The translations under genes and the position numbers were made by a program. Positions 48,033-59,183 of a stretch of DNA of 64,000 nucleotides are shown piece after piece. The notes below the pieces were generated by a model. It ran no database searches. It was not told the origin of the DNA and saw only the letters and a program-made list of their open reading frames with translations. The DNA is from Drechmeria coniospora. Its lineage: Eukaryota > Ascomycota > Sordariomycetes > Hypocreales > Ophiocordycipitaceae. The stretch spans positions 3,496,027 to 3,560,026 of the forward strand of contig NC_054390.1 of the NCBI RefSeq assembly GCF_001625195.1, given 5' to 3'. The number at the start of each line of letters is the position of its first letter. Position 1 is the stretch's first letter.

Positions 48033-48847
48033 CTCATGGATAATGCAAGCGGGAAGATGAGGTCTCGTTGTATGATCCTGGTCATTTAGAGCGTCTTGAT
48101 ATTTCGGCATCGTCACCTCGGGTAGGTTCTTCATGCAGCTTTGGGAGCAATATCTAGTGCGTCGTCGTGGTGCAGGAGCGGGATTGAGACATCTGCTCTG
48201 CCATGGCAGCCGGGGTTTATGGAATCAGACTATGTTAACCAGACAGCCTCCATTCATTGTGCATACATGAATCCACAAATGCCCACGAGCTTCGCTTGCA
48301 TAGAGCGTCATATTTCCCTTGTAGCGAGGTCTTGCTTGAGGTGCCTTGCATGGCCGCTTTCTCCTTGCTACGACGAGACCCAGATTTGCCGAATACGATC
48401 CAGGCACAAGGGGAGACAAATTGTGCAGATGCAGGGATGGAGTGACATTTGTATTTTGTCTTGCATATTGCCTCCCATCGGTATCGCAAAGGGGCAGGGG
48501 ACCAAGGACACACAGCCTGGTGGCACCTGGTGGCAGGACTCGGGTAGTTGCCATGATCATTAATATGATAGCTATAGCAACGCTGAAAGAACAATGTACA
48601 TGCAAACTGTATCGTACAAATAAAGGGAGGCTGGCCGATTAAACCAATCGGCAAATCTCCAGACGGCGCTTTTCGTTGCTGTACAAATATCCCCCTGCGT
48701 TCCCTATCCGGGGCATGGACGACGCGGCATGCGGTGGCAACAATCATTCTTGCCTTTATGCGAACTTTTAATCGACGACCGGCTTTCAAAGCGTTCCGCC
48801 CAGCCCGTGTAAGCATTCTCATGCAGCTAGAAAAAAATCATCGTGGA
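48033..48847. other. Intergenic, no supported gene
   Basis: 815 bp between convergent genes. A minus-strand frame (48235-48822) has no motif and looks like non-coding sequence. Confidence 0.55.
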
Positions 48848-50649
48848 CTATACATGCTCTGGTACTCGTATTGCATGAGGGGGCTGCGTAGCTGGAGCAG
48901 TCCGCAAGGGAATCGCGGGGCTCAGCGAAAAGCAGGCTCCCATGAGCGGCGAGTGACCGGCCCAACGTCCGACAAAGGTCCCGGTGGAGAGGGCTGCTCG
49001 TGCGACGCTGGATTTCGTCAGGTACAGGGTTGGGTGACCTTCGATATCGACGATGCAGTTGTGCCAAGGGGTCGGCACATGGAGCTGGTCGTGGAAGAGA
49101 GCGAGGTCGGCGTCGGGCAGGAGTTCTTTCGCCGCCCGCACGCCCTTGCCGAGCATCTGAATGCCAAATTTTGGTCCCGCATTGTTGTGACTACAATCTC
49201 GTTAGTCGAGACGTGAACCTCGGGCGACGGCATGCGGAGAGAAGCAAGGTCGTACGCATGGATCGAGAGTCGCACGTGGTGCGGGAATATGATCTCCACC
49301 AGATTGGAATATGCTTGATTGCGCTACGGCCAACCGTCAGCATGCGGCCAAGGAATGGGAATGAAAAGCAGGGCAGGAAACGGCAACGAACTTGAATCAT
49401 CTCAAAGGCCACCTTGGCCGCCAGTTTCCTGCGCTTCGACTGGCTGAGACCGTTGGTGTAAGGGTTCAGCTCGAGATCCTCGAGCATGAACTTGGAAAAG
49501 CCTCGATAGAGGGCCAGGATACCCTTGTCCTGATTGTCGATGCTCTCCCTCAACGCGCTGTCGTGAAGTTGAAAGCCAAGACGCAGGATGCGGCGACAGG
49601 TCTCGGCCTCCGTCGTTTGCTTGGTTTGAATGTCGTGCTGGATGCATGGAATGCGGTCCAGCATGCAGTCGCGTCGGTCGAGGACGCACCGGTCGGGGGC
49701 GAATATGTCCACGAGGGACTTGAAGCCTATCCGATCAACACCGCCTCGACTCGAAGCGATGTCTTCGTTCATGGCAATGAGCTGGGCTCCGTACCCGTCG
49801 ACGACGGCGTCATCGACGCCGACTGAAAGGCAACAACAGGTCAGCTTCGGCCGGGCCAAAAACGGACGGTCGGTGCCTGGATCGGGAGGAAACCATACTG
49901 CAGTCGCTGAATACGTGGCCATCGCTGATGATCCACAGCTTGGCTCCGGGTGGATATATGCTCTCGATGGCTTGTATGAAGTCGTGCAGGTTGCTCAAGG
50001 CAATGAGCTCACCGCGGTCGGGCGATGTGCCCTGCACCTTGTTCGGGTTGGAGGATTTGCAGGGGAAGGCCGGAAGACAAAACTCGACCCGCTGCCCCCT
50101 GCAGGTAAAGTGGCGGACACTGTCTCGAAAGACCTCTCTGCCTCCCCGCAACCACATGTCATCCTTGGCGACGTATCGGAGAGCGCCGTCAAAGAGATCG
50201 ACGATGAGGTCCGTCACGCGGTCCGGCGTCGACTCTTTCACGTCGCCGTCGGCATCCAGGTGCATGCCGGAGAGAATCAGGGAAGCAAAGAAGAGATCGA
50301 GGTCCTGGTCCGCCAAGGGACATGAACCTGGCTCCAGCTTGAGGGCGATGCCGATGGTGTCGGAGGTGCGTCTCCGTCTTTGGAGCATGACGAGACGTTC
50401 CGACCTCTCATCGTCACCGACCTCGACCGTCACGACCGTTCGGGAGAGCGGTTGGCCCGTCTCGGAGGAGACATTCTGGGACGAGGAGGACGACAGCTGG
50501 CTGCGAATCCGGCTCCAAGCCGAGCTGAGCGTGTCCCGGGAGGGGCCGAAGCAGTAGACAAGCTGGCCGCCGCCATCGTAGATGTAGGTTCCCGCGAACC
50601 GCTCGTAGACGGACAGAGTGTTCTCCATCGTCGGATGGGAGAGCTGCAT
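48848..50649 (-). CDS. Isocyanide synthase, Dit1/PvcA family (stand-alone)
   Basis: Four exons: 50649-49899, 49822-49392, 49323-49256 and 49190-48848, 530 aa; introns 76, 68 and 65 bp, all GT-AG, with consistent phases. Yeast Dit1 is about the same size. Family signatures are seen in order: CLPAFPCKSSNPNKVQGTSP with DRGELIALSNL, KLWIISDGHVFSDC joined to IGVDDAVVDGYGAQ, a helical DRIGFKSLVDIF region, the RNQAYSNLVE and FPHHVRLSIHA block, then HNNAGPKFGIQML, and PTPWHNCIVDIEG near the end. Family knowledge: PvcA/IsnA-type enzymes turn an amino-acid amine into an isonitrile using ribulose-5-phosphate; yeast Dit1 acts on tyrosine to make an N-formyl/isocyanide intermediate for the dityrosine spore wall. 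No NRPS, TauD or transferase fusion is present. It is divergent from the P450 gene, as DIT1 is from DIT2. Substrate and product here are inferred. Confidence 0.92.
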
Positions 50650-50734
50650 CTAGTGCACGACAGAGGAAGAGACGGGAGTCTCAGACCGGCGGCCGCAAGT
50701 TGGCTCGTGGTAAAAGATATACGAGCATGCACGC

Positions 50735-50769
<35 letters not shown>
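50735..50769. repeat. AGC/CTG trinucleotide run, about 11 units
   Basis: Uninterrupted GCA repeats on the plus strand, upstream of the isocyanide synthase start and inside its possible 5' UTR intron. Confidence 0.95.
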
Positions 50770-51284
50770 CGTGAACTCACATCATCTCTCGCCCCTCCCA
50801 GCCCTCTGCGCAAGAGGCGCAAGGACTGATTTCGTGTCGTATCATGCGCGTGCGTACATACGAACAGTATGAGTAAGAATTCATCCTGCGTCCCGCAACG
50901 GCCGCGGCCGGATGACGGCCGCAAACTGAATGAAGAAAGAAGAAAGGAGGAGGCATGTCAGCGTACTTGCCCTGCCGCGCCGCGCCGATAGATCAGGCAA
51001 GCGCCATCGGCGTCTTGTGGAACGGGGGATCCCAGATAGGTTTGGCGCGGCCCTCTATTTAAACCCCTTCCGGCTTGGCGCGAACGTGTCCGAGTCCTCC
51101 TGCCAGTCCGGGTGGAGTTTCGGTGAGAGCCGGAGTTGGGAGCGGGCACCGGGAACCGTCCAGAAATATATAATTAGGAAGTCACGAACGGCGACGAGCA
51201 AGTTTTGCTCACGCGGCAGCTCGAAACCTGAGAGAGAAAAACTCTGCGCAACTCGGCGGGGAAGGCACATCCCCCAATGTCATC

Positions 51285-51429
51285 CATGGCTAGCACCAGA
51301 GCCATAGATAGCACCATAGCTGTAGATGGCACCAAAGTCATAACATCATAGTCATGGCACCGTGGCCATGGCATCGTGGCCATAGCATCTTGGCCGTGGC
51401 ACCTTCGCCATGGCACCTTCGCCATAGTC
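51285..51429. repeat. Degenerate 14/18-bp tandem repeat
   Basis: Units of 18 bp (CATAGATAGCACCATAGC type) change into 14-bp units (CATGGCACCGTGGC, CATGGCATCGTGGC, CATAGCATCTTGGC, CGTGGCACCTTCGC). All share a CATgGCAcC core with a GGC or CGC end. It lies 0.3-0.45 kb upstream of the P450 start. Confidence 0.85.
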
Positions 51430-51742
51430 CTCGTTGCCAAAGTTCGCTTCGGAGCCGTACAGATTCACCTGTCGCCGTCAGCCTATCGTACAAACACCGC
51501 GTCCTGAACGTACATGTTGTGTGCTCTACCCGCACACATTTTCTTCACGAGGTGACGCCCGACTTGTGCCGTCCGGACTGGTAGGTGTCATTTGCCCGCA
51601 CACCCTTCCCTGCATTTCACTCATCATCTCCGTTCCGTCAGCTGGCTTGGTGGGCTGATAATGGAGCTACCAAGGCCTTGTGAGGGCAATATATGACGCC
51701 GTCTCGTCTCCGAAGCCCTTGCCTCACTCAGCCTTGAGCACC

Positions 51743-53471
51743 ATGGCCCTCTTGCTTCGCCTCGCCGGAGGCTTCGGCGTCGTCCTGCTGCTGCTGCTCC
51801 TGCTTGCCGGGCTGATATACTATCTCTGCCTGCTGCCGCCCACGGAGCCGCGCGGGATACCTTCCATCCCGTTCTGGGTTGCGCTTCTTCCGCTCGTCAA
51901 GGACGTCGACCAGCAGGTCGTCTTTGCGCGATATATAGAAAAGCCTCTGCGGACCCACGGAGCCGTCAAGATATTTTTCGCCTCCAAGTGGAACCTTCTC
52001 CTTCACCGGCCCGCCTTGCTCGCCGACCTGTTCAAGCATGAGGACCGGTACCAGAAGAGCGGGAACCAAAAAAAGATTCCCGGAAGCGTCCTCGCCTCCT
52101 TTCTGGGCGACAACATCATATCGAGCCACGGCCAGATCTGGAAGTCGTACCGGCAGATCATCCAGCCCGGCTTGCAGAGGCAGTTTGATCTCGACGTGCT
52201 TCTCACCAACGCCGACCGGCTGTGCGACATGCTCGTCGATTCCCAAGCCGACAAATCGCACAATGGTGACGGCATATCGGTCCAGGCGAGCATCCAACGA
52301 CACACCATTGCCAACTTTGCCCAGGTCGTTTACGAGGTCGACCTTGGCGTGAGTGACAACCGACCTGCCCTGATCACTTCCCGATGGCGCGGCTGCTGAC
52401 ACACGCAGAAGACGCTACGATCGAAGGCTGCCTACCTTGACCACCTGCAGCGGAGGATCAAGCGCGAGATATTCAAGCCAATATTCATGAATTTCCCCTT
52501 CCTCGACCGATTGGGCTTTCCGAGCAGGAGAAGAGCTCGCCTGCTGGCGGCCCACTTTACGGACCAGCTCGTCGAGGCCTTGGAACGCGCGCATCCGACG
52601 GACGTAAAGGAGCCGCGAAACCTGCCCTGCTCGCTGCTGGCGGCAAGGAAGACGGGGGAGTTGACCGAGCAGCAGTTTCGTGACAACGTTACCGTTCTCT
52701 TCGTCGCTGGCCAGGAAAACCCTCAGCTTGCTATCCTGTCGACAATGTATCTGCTGGCCAAGCACCCCGTGAGTCCCGTCCTCGATTAGCCCAAAATTTT
52801 CTCTCCTCGCTCATCTCGGCACCCAACAGGAAATCCAAGAGCGGCTTCATGATGAAGTCGTCGCCGCAGGGAGCCAAGTGCCCACCCACGATGTGCTGCA
52901 GAGCATGCCCCTTCTGACCGCCATTCTCCTCGAGAGCCTGCGACTTCTTCCCCCGATCGGACAGCTGCTCAACCGTCGGGCGGCCGAGCCGCTGATTCTT
53001 GGCAACGGCATCTTCGTCCCGCAAGGCACGTACCTGGGGTACAACTGCTACTCGACGAACCGGGATCCGCTGGCTTGGGGCATCGACGCGGACCAGTTCC
53101 GCCCCCGGCGATGGGGCAGCAACGCTGCCGACATACAGCGAGAGTTTCGCCGGCGGAGGGCGCGCGCCGAGTTCATCTCCTTCCACGGCGGACGGCGAGC
53201 CTGTCTGGGGGAGCGATTTGCCATGCTACAGATGAAGGCGACACTCTTTGTGCTGGCCAAGCGGTTGAGGTGGAAATTGGACTCCACGTGGGAAGATAAG
53301 ATGACACCGGTAAGTTTCGGGAAAGAAACCGTTTGCCCGCATTCGTGAGACGATTGCTCACACATGCCGCTCGAGTAGGCCGGTCCGCTCTGTCCGCGCC
53401 AGTTGCGGTTGGTCATAGAGCCGAGAGCTCAAGGAACGTCGGAGGTCAAATGCGACATGCCTATCCGGTAA
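51743..53471 (+). CDS. Cytochrome P450, CYP56/Dit2-like
   Basis: Four exons: 51743-52348, 52409-52768, 52830-53309 and 53379-53471 (introns 60, 61 and 69 bp, GT-AG, phase 0), 512 aa. An N-terminal anchor (about 5-32, LLLRLAGGFGVVLLLLLLLA) and the PPTEPRGIPSIPFW hinge place it on the ER. Seen motifs: I-helix VAGQENP (about 301-307), ExxR as ESLR (357-360), FRPRRW (412-417) and the haem loop FHGGRRACLG with Cys about 447. The I-helix has Asn where most P450s have the oxygen-activating Thr, which suggests an unusual mechanism or a CYP56-type variant. In yeast, Dit2 couples two N-formyltyrosines into the bisformyl dityrosine. The divergent placement next to a Dit1-type synthase supports a similar oxidative role. 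The exact CYP family cannot be fixed without alignment. Confidence 0.88.
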
Positions 53472-54960
53472 TTGGTGCACCTCGCACCAAGAAACACCAG
53501 GTGATGCCTCGCATGAGGTATCTGCCCAACGCCTACGGGCTATTTCCCACGTTGAGGCCCGAAGTCGGGGACGAGCTGAAAGTCCCCGTTGCACAAGAAC
53601 AGAATCACACGAACTGGTACGTGTTACTCCGCTCCGGACACCGAAGCCATGACTCACATGGTGCTTCTTCAATCAGTTGGGGGATCAAGGAAGAATATGG
53701 ATGGTTCCGTACTATCTTTGTCGCGTGAGCCCGCGGCCGTGTCGGTTGCCGTCTCATTTGATAACTCTGTCGAGAGTTTGCAGAGAGACAAGCATGCTCG
53801 AGCCAAGACGCAGCATTTTCGTACAACGATACGCCTGAGACACGCCGTCGCCAGAGCCATATGGACTGGTCAACATGAATGCACTATCTCGAAATTTTGC
53901 CTAGACTCATAGAAATCACGATGCCAAGTTCACCGATATGTGAGAAGCAAGCAAGCTCTGCGACCACGGCGGCAAGTTAATTGGCCCGAGATGCAATATA
54001 TCAGCACCCATCATGCCACATTACACTCCCTGTGGACTGCGGGATTGGCCTGCTGCAGGATCAGTCATACCAACATATTGCCTGCTTTGAATGCACCATT
54101 GACAGCGAGTTTGCTTCTATCGTACCATTTTGATACGAGAACCTCCTATTGTCCCTGTGGCGAATCATCGTATGACATGTATTGGCGAACTATGTACATT
54201 GCACACGTCTTCCTCCTTTCAAGCTTGCCCTGATCATTGGTGTGTTGAAGGTGACCTGTATTCAGCCATGACACCAATGCTGTGGCACATACCTCCGGGC
54301 ACTCGTTAAATAAACTCCAAGATGCTCGAAAATCATGACAACACTCCTTGAAGCGAAGCAGAAATGCAAGCAGACTCTCGCAGATAGACGCTCATATCAT
54401 CACTACTCAGTAATAGATGCTGCTACCACTTTGCCGAATCTCACCGGCCAATTAAGTATTGTTGACTGAATGTAAGCGAGAAAAAAAGTGCGAGATTGTT
54501 GAGGCTTGTACGGAGTATGATTCGAAAAATAATCATCTGCTGACGATAAGCACAAGTCGTTTGTGTATGGTGGACATGCATCATCACTGACACCAGGAAA
54601 GGCGGGAGCATGACAGTATGGCAGCATGATGGGACTCGAAAATGCGACGCCAACGTCTTCAATAACGAGGTCAAACCATTTGAAAGCTTTACACCGCTAT
54701 CCCTCCCCTCAACATGAAGGCAGGGTTTGATTTGCAATCCCATCGGCTCCAGTCGAGCGGTCGATGCCATCATCCTACGGCACTGTACGTCTGATGAGGG
54801 CTCCAATATCCATCGTTCAAAGCGCGAAACCCACAGCGAAACTGATTCTGAGGCTCTGGGGGAAAAATGGAAGTTGTATTCGAGTAGAATACTTTAATAT
54901 ATGGAAGAGCAATTTTTTTGTTAGTTTTATTTAGGAAATTAAGCATGCCCGCTGGACCTT
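53472..54960. other. Intergenic, no supported gene
   Basis: 1.49 kb between the P450 and the Atg22-like gene, which converge. Composition becomes more AT rich towards 54250-54960. Short frames only. Confidence 0.6.
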
Positions 54961-56927
54961 TCATGCATTCAATCCGTCCGTCCGACCCTGCTCCACGGTA
55001 GACGCTGATGCTGCGAGGGGTGTCTCGGCATCCTTGATGCCTTTGTCTACATCTGTCCAAAGGTACAAGCAGAGGGCAACAACCATGAGCAGCAGATTGG
55101 GAATCATGGGAAAGCGCAGGTTGTGCGTGCTGTTCTGGATCACTCCTTGCACAAGCGGGTTGATCCAACCAGTCGCCAGATCCAGGGTAATCTCGAGGCC
55201 AAAGTAGATTGCCTCGGAACCTTTGGGGATCAGCGAAGAGTAGAGGACGCGGTTCAGGGAACGCAGGGCGCTGCTCGTGCTCATGAAAAGAACGTCGACG
55301 ACCCAGAACTCGGTTTGGCTCTTGTATCCGATGGGCACACTCTTGCTGATTCCGATGCAGCCCCAGAGGACGCAGAGAATGTTCACAGAGAGAAAGATGT
55401 AGGCCCAGCTCTTGATGTGAAGCTTCGCGTGGGGAAAGGAAAACAGCCAGGTGAGCGAGCCGAGGCAAGCGGACAAGACCATGACGAAAGTGTAGACCGT
55501 GTACACGCTGCTGCCCCTCTGGATGCCCGTCGTCTCGAGGAAGAGGGCGCTCAGGAGAGACAGGAAGTTGCCGTAGGCGGTATTCCACAGAACCCAGCCG
55601 ACGCACAGCTTGAAGGCATTGGGATATCGGCGCACGGAGCCCAGGAGCGAAAGCCCTGCGTCGTGGGAGCCATGGTCAGCAGCGGGGATGGGTCATCTGG
55701 CGTCGGGACTTACACGTTCGCAGGGGCAGGAGGAAGATGCTTTTGCCGACCGGTCTCTTCCTACCGGGAATATCTGGCAGCAAGATGTGTCCAGCGATGG
55801 CGAAGAGAACTAAGCACGTCACGTTAGCGCGCCGCCTTGAGCGAGGTGGGGGTGATACTCGGTCGGTCGTACTCGTCAGGCATCCTGCGATGGAAATGGC
55901 CAAAAGAAAGCTTCATCGGTCCACATTAGCCCATGCTTGCATGCATGCCTCCCACGGTCAAGGCGACGTCTCACTTGAAGTAACCCTCCTTCACGGCGCT
56001 GCCACGGGTGTAGGTGATGATGACACCGATCAACAGAGCCACCAAGGCGCCGACGTTGCCCGAGACGAGCCCGAGGACACTGACGCGGCTTCCTTTGATC
56101 CAAGTGCTGTTGATCTTTGGCCTGCCACCTTCCTGGGCCGCCTCGAGCCTACGGGGCGGGTTGAACCAACCAGAGGAACGCATGAATATGGGAATGTACG
56201 ATGCCTCGATGACGGTGTAGACGCCGCTGACGGTCGAGATGACGACGTAGAGCGTCGAGAGCGCGTTGAGATGGCTGTACGAGTTGCCCGTGAGGCCTGC
56301 AAAGGGCAGGGCGAGGGCGCCGAAGAGGTAGATGGACGCCATCATCATCGTCTTCCGGTAGTTGGAGTAGTCGGCCGCACCGGATGCCATGATGGAGACG
56401 ACACCTTCGGACGCTCGGCTGATGGCTCGCAGATACAAGCTGCCAGAGGGCACCCGTCAGCTCATTCTCGGGCGCTTCCGCGGCTCGTGGCGAGCGGGCA
56501 CGAGACGCACAGGTAGCTAAGGTAGTCGACATCGCGACCGCCGAGCTTGACGACACACTTTATGGCCCCCCGTCGGGCGCAGGGCTTGTCCGTGCCGGGT
56601 ATGTGACCGACGGCATTCGCGGCCGACTGGATGCTGGCCGTCACGTAGCTGCTGATCATGCTATTCGTCGGACCCGTCTGGACCGAAGCAAGTCAGCGCA
56701 CGAGCCGTGCCGGCGATGGGGACGGCGGCAGGGCGGATGAGACGAACGGAGAAGCAGAGGATCAGCCAGGCCCAGAGGGCTTTTCTCGTCCTCAGCGGCG
56801 TGACGATCTCATCGCCACTGGTCGAGTCGGACTCCTCATCAGCCGTCTGCGCAACGACGACGTGGGCAGGTGAGGGGGGTTTCGCGTCTTCCTGAATCAA
56901 CGTCGTCCGCGAGTTGGCGTCACTCAT
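54961..56927 (-). CDS. Atg22-like major facilitator membrane protein
   Basis: Six exons: 56927-56748, 56677-56511, 56439-55975, 55910-55873, 55809-55714 and 55655-54961 (introns 70, 71, 64, 63 and 58 bp, GT-AG), 546 aa. Phases fit at every joint. After a polar N-terminus come the Atg22 landmarks: ALWAWLILCFSTGP, SSYVTASIQSAANAVGH, VDYLSYLLYLRAISRA-type segment, and GALALPFAGLTGNSY; later NAFKLCVGWVLWNTAYGNFL and the last helices ending about residue 515. About 12 transmembrane spans are expected. Yeast Atg22 exports amino acids from the vacuole. Here the location between an isocyanide synthase/P450 pair and a second transporter suggests supply of precursor amino acid from the vacuole or sequestration of product; that is inference. 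It could also be an unrelated resident gene. Confidence 0.88.
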
Positions 56928-59183
56928 TGTTGGCGTAGATAGGTACAAATATTGAAACGAATATGTATAATTCGTCTGCCGACCCTAGATGGGGACGAGC
57001 CGGACCGGGATAAAGTATTATTATATTGCTAGCCAGTTGGCAGGTGAGTGAGTAGATGGCGTGTGTCACGGCGATGCGTTACGTACTTACTGTGCAGTCC
57101 TGATAGTAGTGGTAGGCGCTGAATAAAGGTTGCAGATGCGAAGGCCCTCTGCCACGAACACGGTGCGGCATTACGCGAGGAAGTTTGCCCACGTACATGC
57201 ATGCAGGTGTACAAGTACTTGCTGCATTGGCACATCCGCACGGAGCGTCACTGTACATGTACTTGCACAAGTGAGTGTATTGTACGTACCGATGGCACAG
57301 AAGCCATGTGGCAGGTACTTACTGTACGCGCACGCCTACGTACGCCACTTTGTTCGCAACGAGAGACGGAAAGCGCGGGTGCCAGATCAAAATCATATTG
57401 ATATCGTGTCGTTCTTGACCGAATCCTTGACCGACTTGAAATTCGGGTAGGCGCTACGGAGTACCATTACTGCTAATGGTGCAGGAACATACAGTATACT
57501 TACTCAGTACTGTACTGTACTTAGATGAAGGTACTTGCGCACGCCACAAGGCCAACATGTACAGGTACTCGCCCCATGTGCCCTTGCTCGTGCGCTATAC
57601 CTACACTGCCTCCGCACACATACCTACTTGCAAGTACTTGCGTCAACGTCTACGAATTCTGACATGTACACGTACAAGTACGGAATGACATCCTGAAAAT
57701 GCACCCTGAGCCAATGGGAAACTAGCTCATCGACGTTTCGGGCAAGCAGTGCAACACTGCACCCTTGTCACCTAGAGAGCCCCAGAACTCTGCTCCTTGC
57801 TGCATGCTCCTACAGTACAGTAAGTACGTACAAGTATTACGGAGTACTTGGCACACCTGAGTACAGTAGTACTTAAGTATGTGTACGACGTACAGTACTA
57901 AAACAAGTACTGTCAGTGCGGAGGACTCGGCACATGCACAGACAGTACTTACGACGGAGGTTCAAGCACACCTCCAGTTGTTGTACTCCGTGCAAGCACT
58001 GTACTGTCTCAATCTACTCCATACACCACTCTCACCGATAGCCTGATAGGTAACCTCGTGGGCAGGAGCTTGCTCATGTTGCCCGTGCAGGTACTCCGTA
58101 CATGTACGCCTACTTGTACCCTTCAGCGCCGTACGTACTCCCCTTGATGTGATTTTTGTTTTTACCAAAATACCAAGTCGTACAGCAGATCCTTTTCCTC
58201 GTACGAGCAACATCTCCTACCCCGTGCGCCTACCTGCTACTTTCCCCCAGCATACACGATCATGTCCACGCACTCTTTTCATCATATCTCGCAACCCGCC
58301 GAGCCGTCAGCACATACCGGAAAAAATTGCCAAAAACTCGAGTGGAACCGAAACGCCCTCAAATTTGCGCAACCACCATCCTGAGCAGGTGCAAGCCGGA
58401 AGGTAGCATTTGGATGGATACAGACTGCTCCTCCCCACTCTACACCTACCTGGACTTGCACCTACACTTCCACCTACACTTCCAACTACTTGTACACTTA
58501 CACTTGCTTACAGTACATGTACTCGCCCTTACTTGTAACACCTGCGCCTACTCACTTGTACACCCACACCTACTTACTTGTACCCCGTACACTTACACCT
58601 ACTGTACACCTACTACTTGCACCTCCTTGCACCTACTTGTACAACTACATACACCTAGGCGTAGGTGTGCAGTACAGAACACCACTGGCATTGCAGAGTA
58701 AGTACTTGTACAGAGCACAGAGCACTGAGTGGTACTCACTCGTAAATACTTACTGTCTACTGTAGCTGCGGAGCAATGCTTACTGTAGCTGTCGTGTTCG
58801 TACTGACAGGTACTGCAAGTACTTAGGTCCAAGTTCGAGTACTTCCTATTAATAATCCCGTATTATCGGTAATAATAGCATGCGTCTGGAGCGGAAGCAC
58901 TATCCGATCAAACCCGAGTCGAGTCGTTCGTTCTTTTGCGGGGTCAACGATCTGTTCACGACACACGATTCCGCAGGCACCGGCATAGGCGCAACCGCGC
59001 ACCTCGGCCGCTTCTGACGGCAGCAGACGTGCACCCGCAGACCTAGCGCTTGAATGCAAGGCCGCAAGAGTGGGCTGACGGCAATTCATTGATAATATTT
59101 CGCCAGGTCATGGTTACCCATCACCGTCACCGGGACCAATTTCTCCGTCCACACGCATCACGTCGATCTCCCAGGCACTGGCC
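56928..59183. repeat. Intergenic, 2.3 kb, GTAC- and CACCTAC-rich
   Basis: No supported gene. 57080-58120 is a GTAC-rich island. 58438-58670 is a degenerate array built from CACCTAC and CTTGTACA words at about 6-14 bp spacing; any translation of it is low-complexity (Thr, Leu, His, Tyr). The promoters of the Atg22-like gene and the MFS gene lie at its ends. Confidence 0.65.

Larger units (their letters stand above)
50650..51742. promoter_or_regulatory. Shared divergent promoter of isocyanide synthase and P450
   Basis: 1.09 kb between the two start codons. TATA-like sites: TATATG at 50717-region is not convincing, but ATATATG at 51689-51695 lies about 50 bp before the P450 ATG, and TATTTAAA near 51055 suits the synthase. 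A possible 5' UTR intron of the synthase runs from 50780 (GTGAGT, minus strand) to 50650 (TAG just before the ATG) and contains a GCA/CTG run. A degenerate 14-bp repeat lies at 51285-51429. Co-regulation of the pair is an inference. Confidence 0.55.

Noticed and set aside
48235..48822. 195-codon minus-strand frame between two genes
   Set aside because: No domain, signal or conserved pattern; it ends close to the synthase stop and probably covers 3' flanking sequence.
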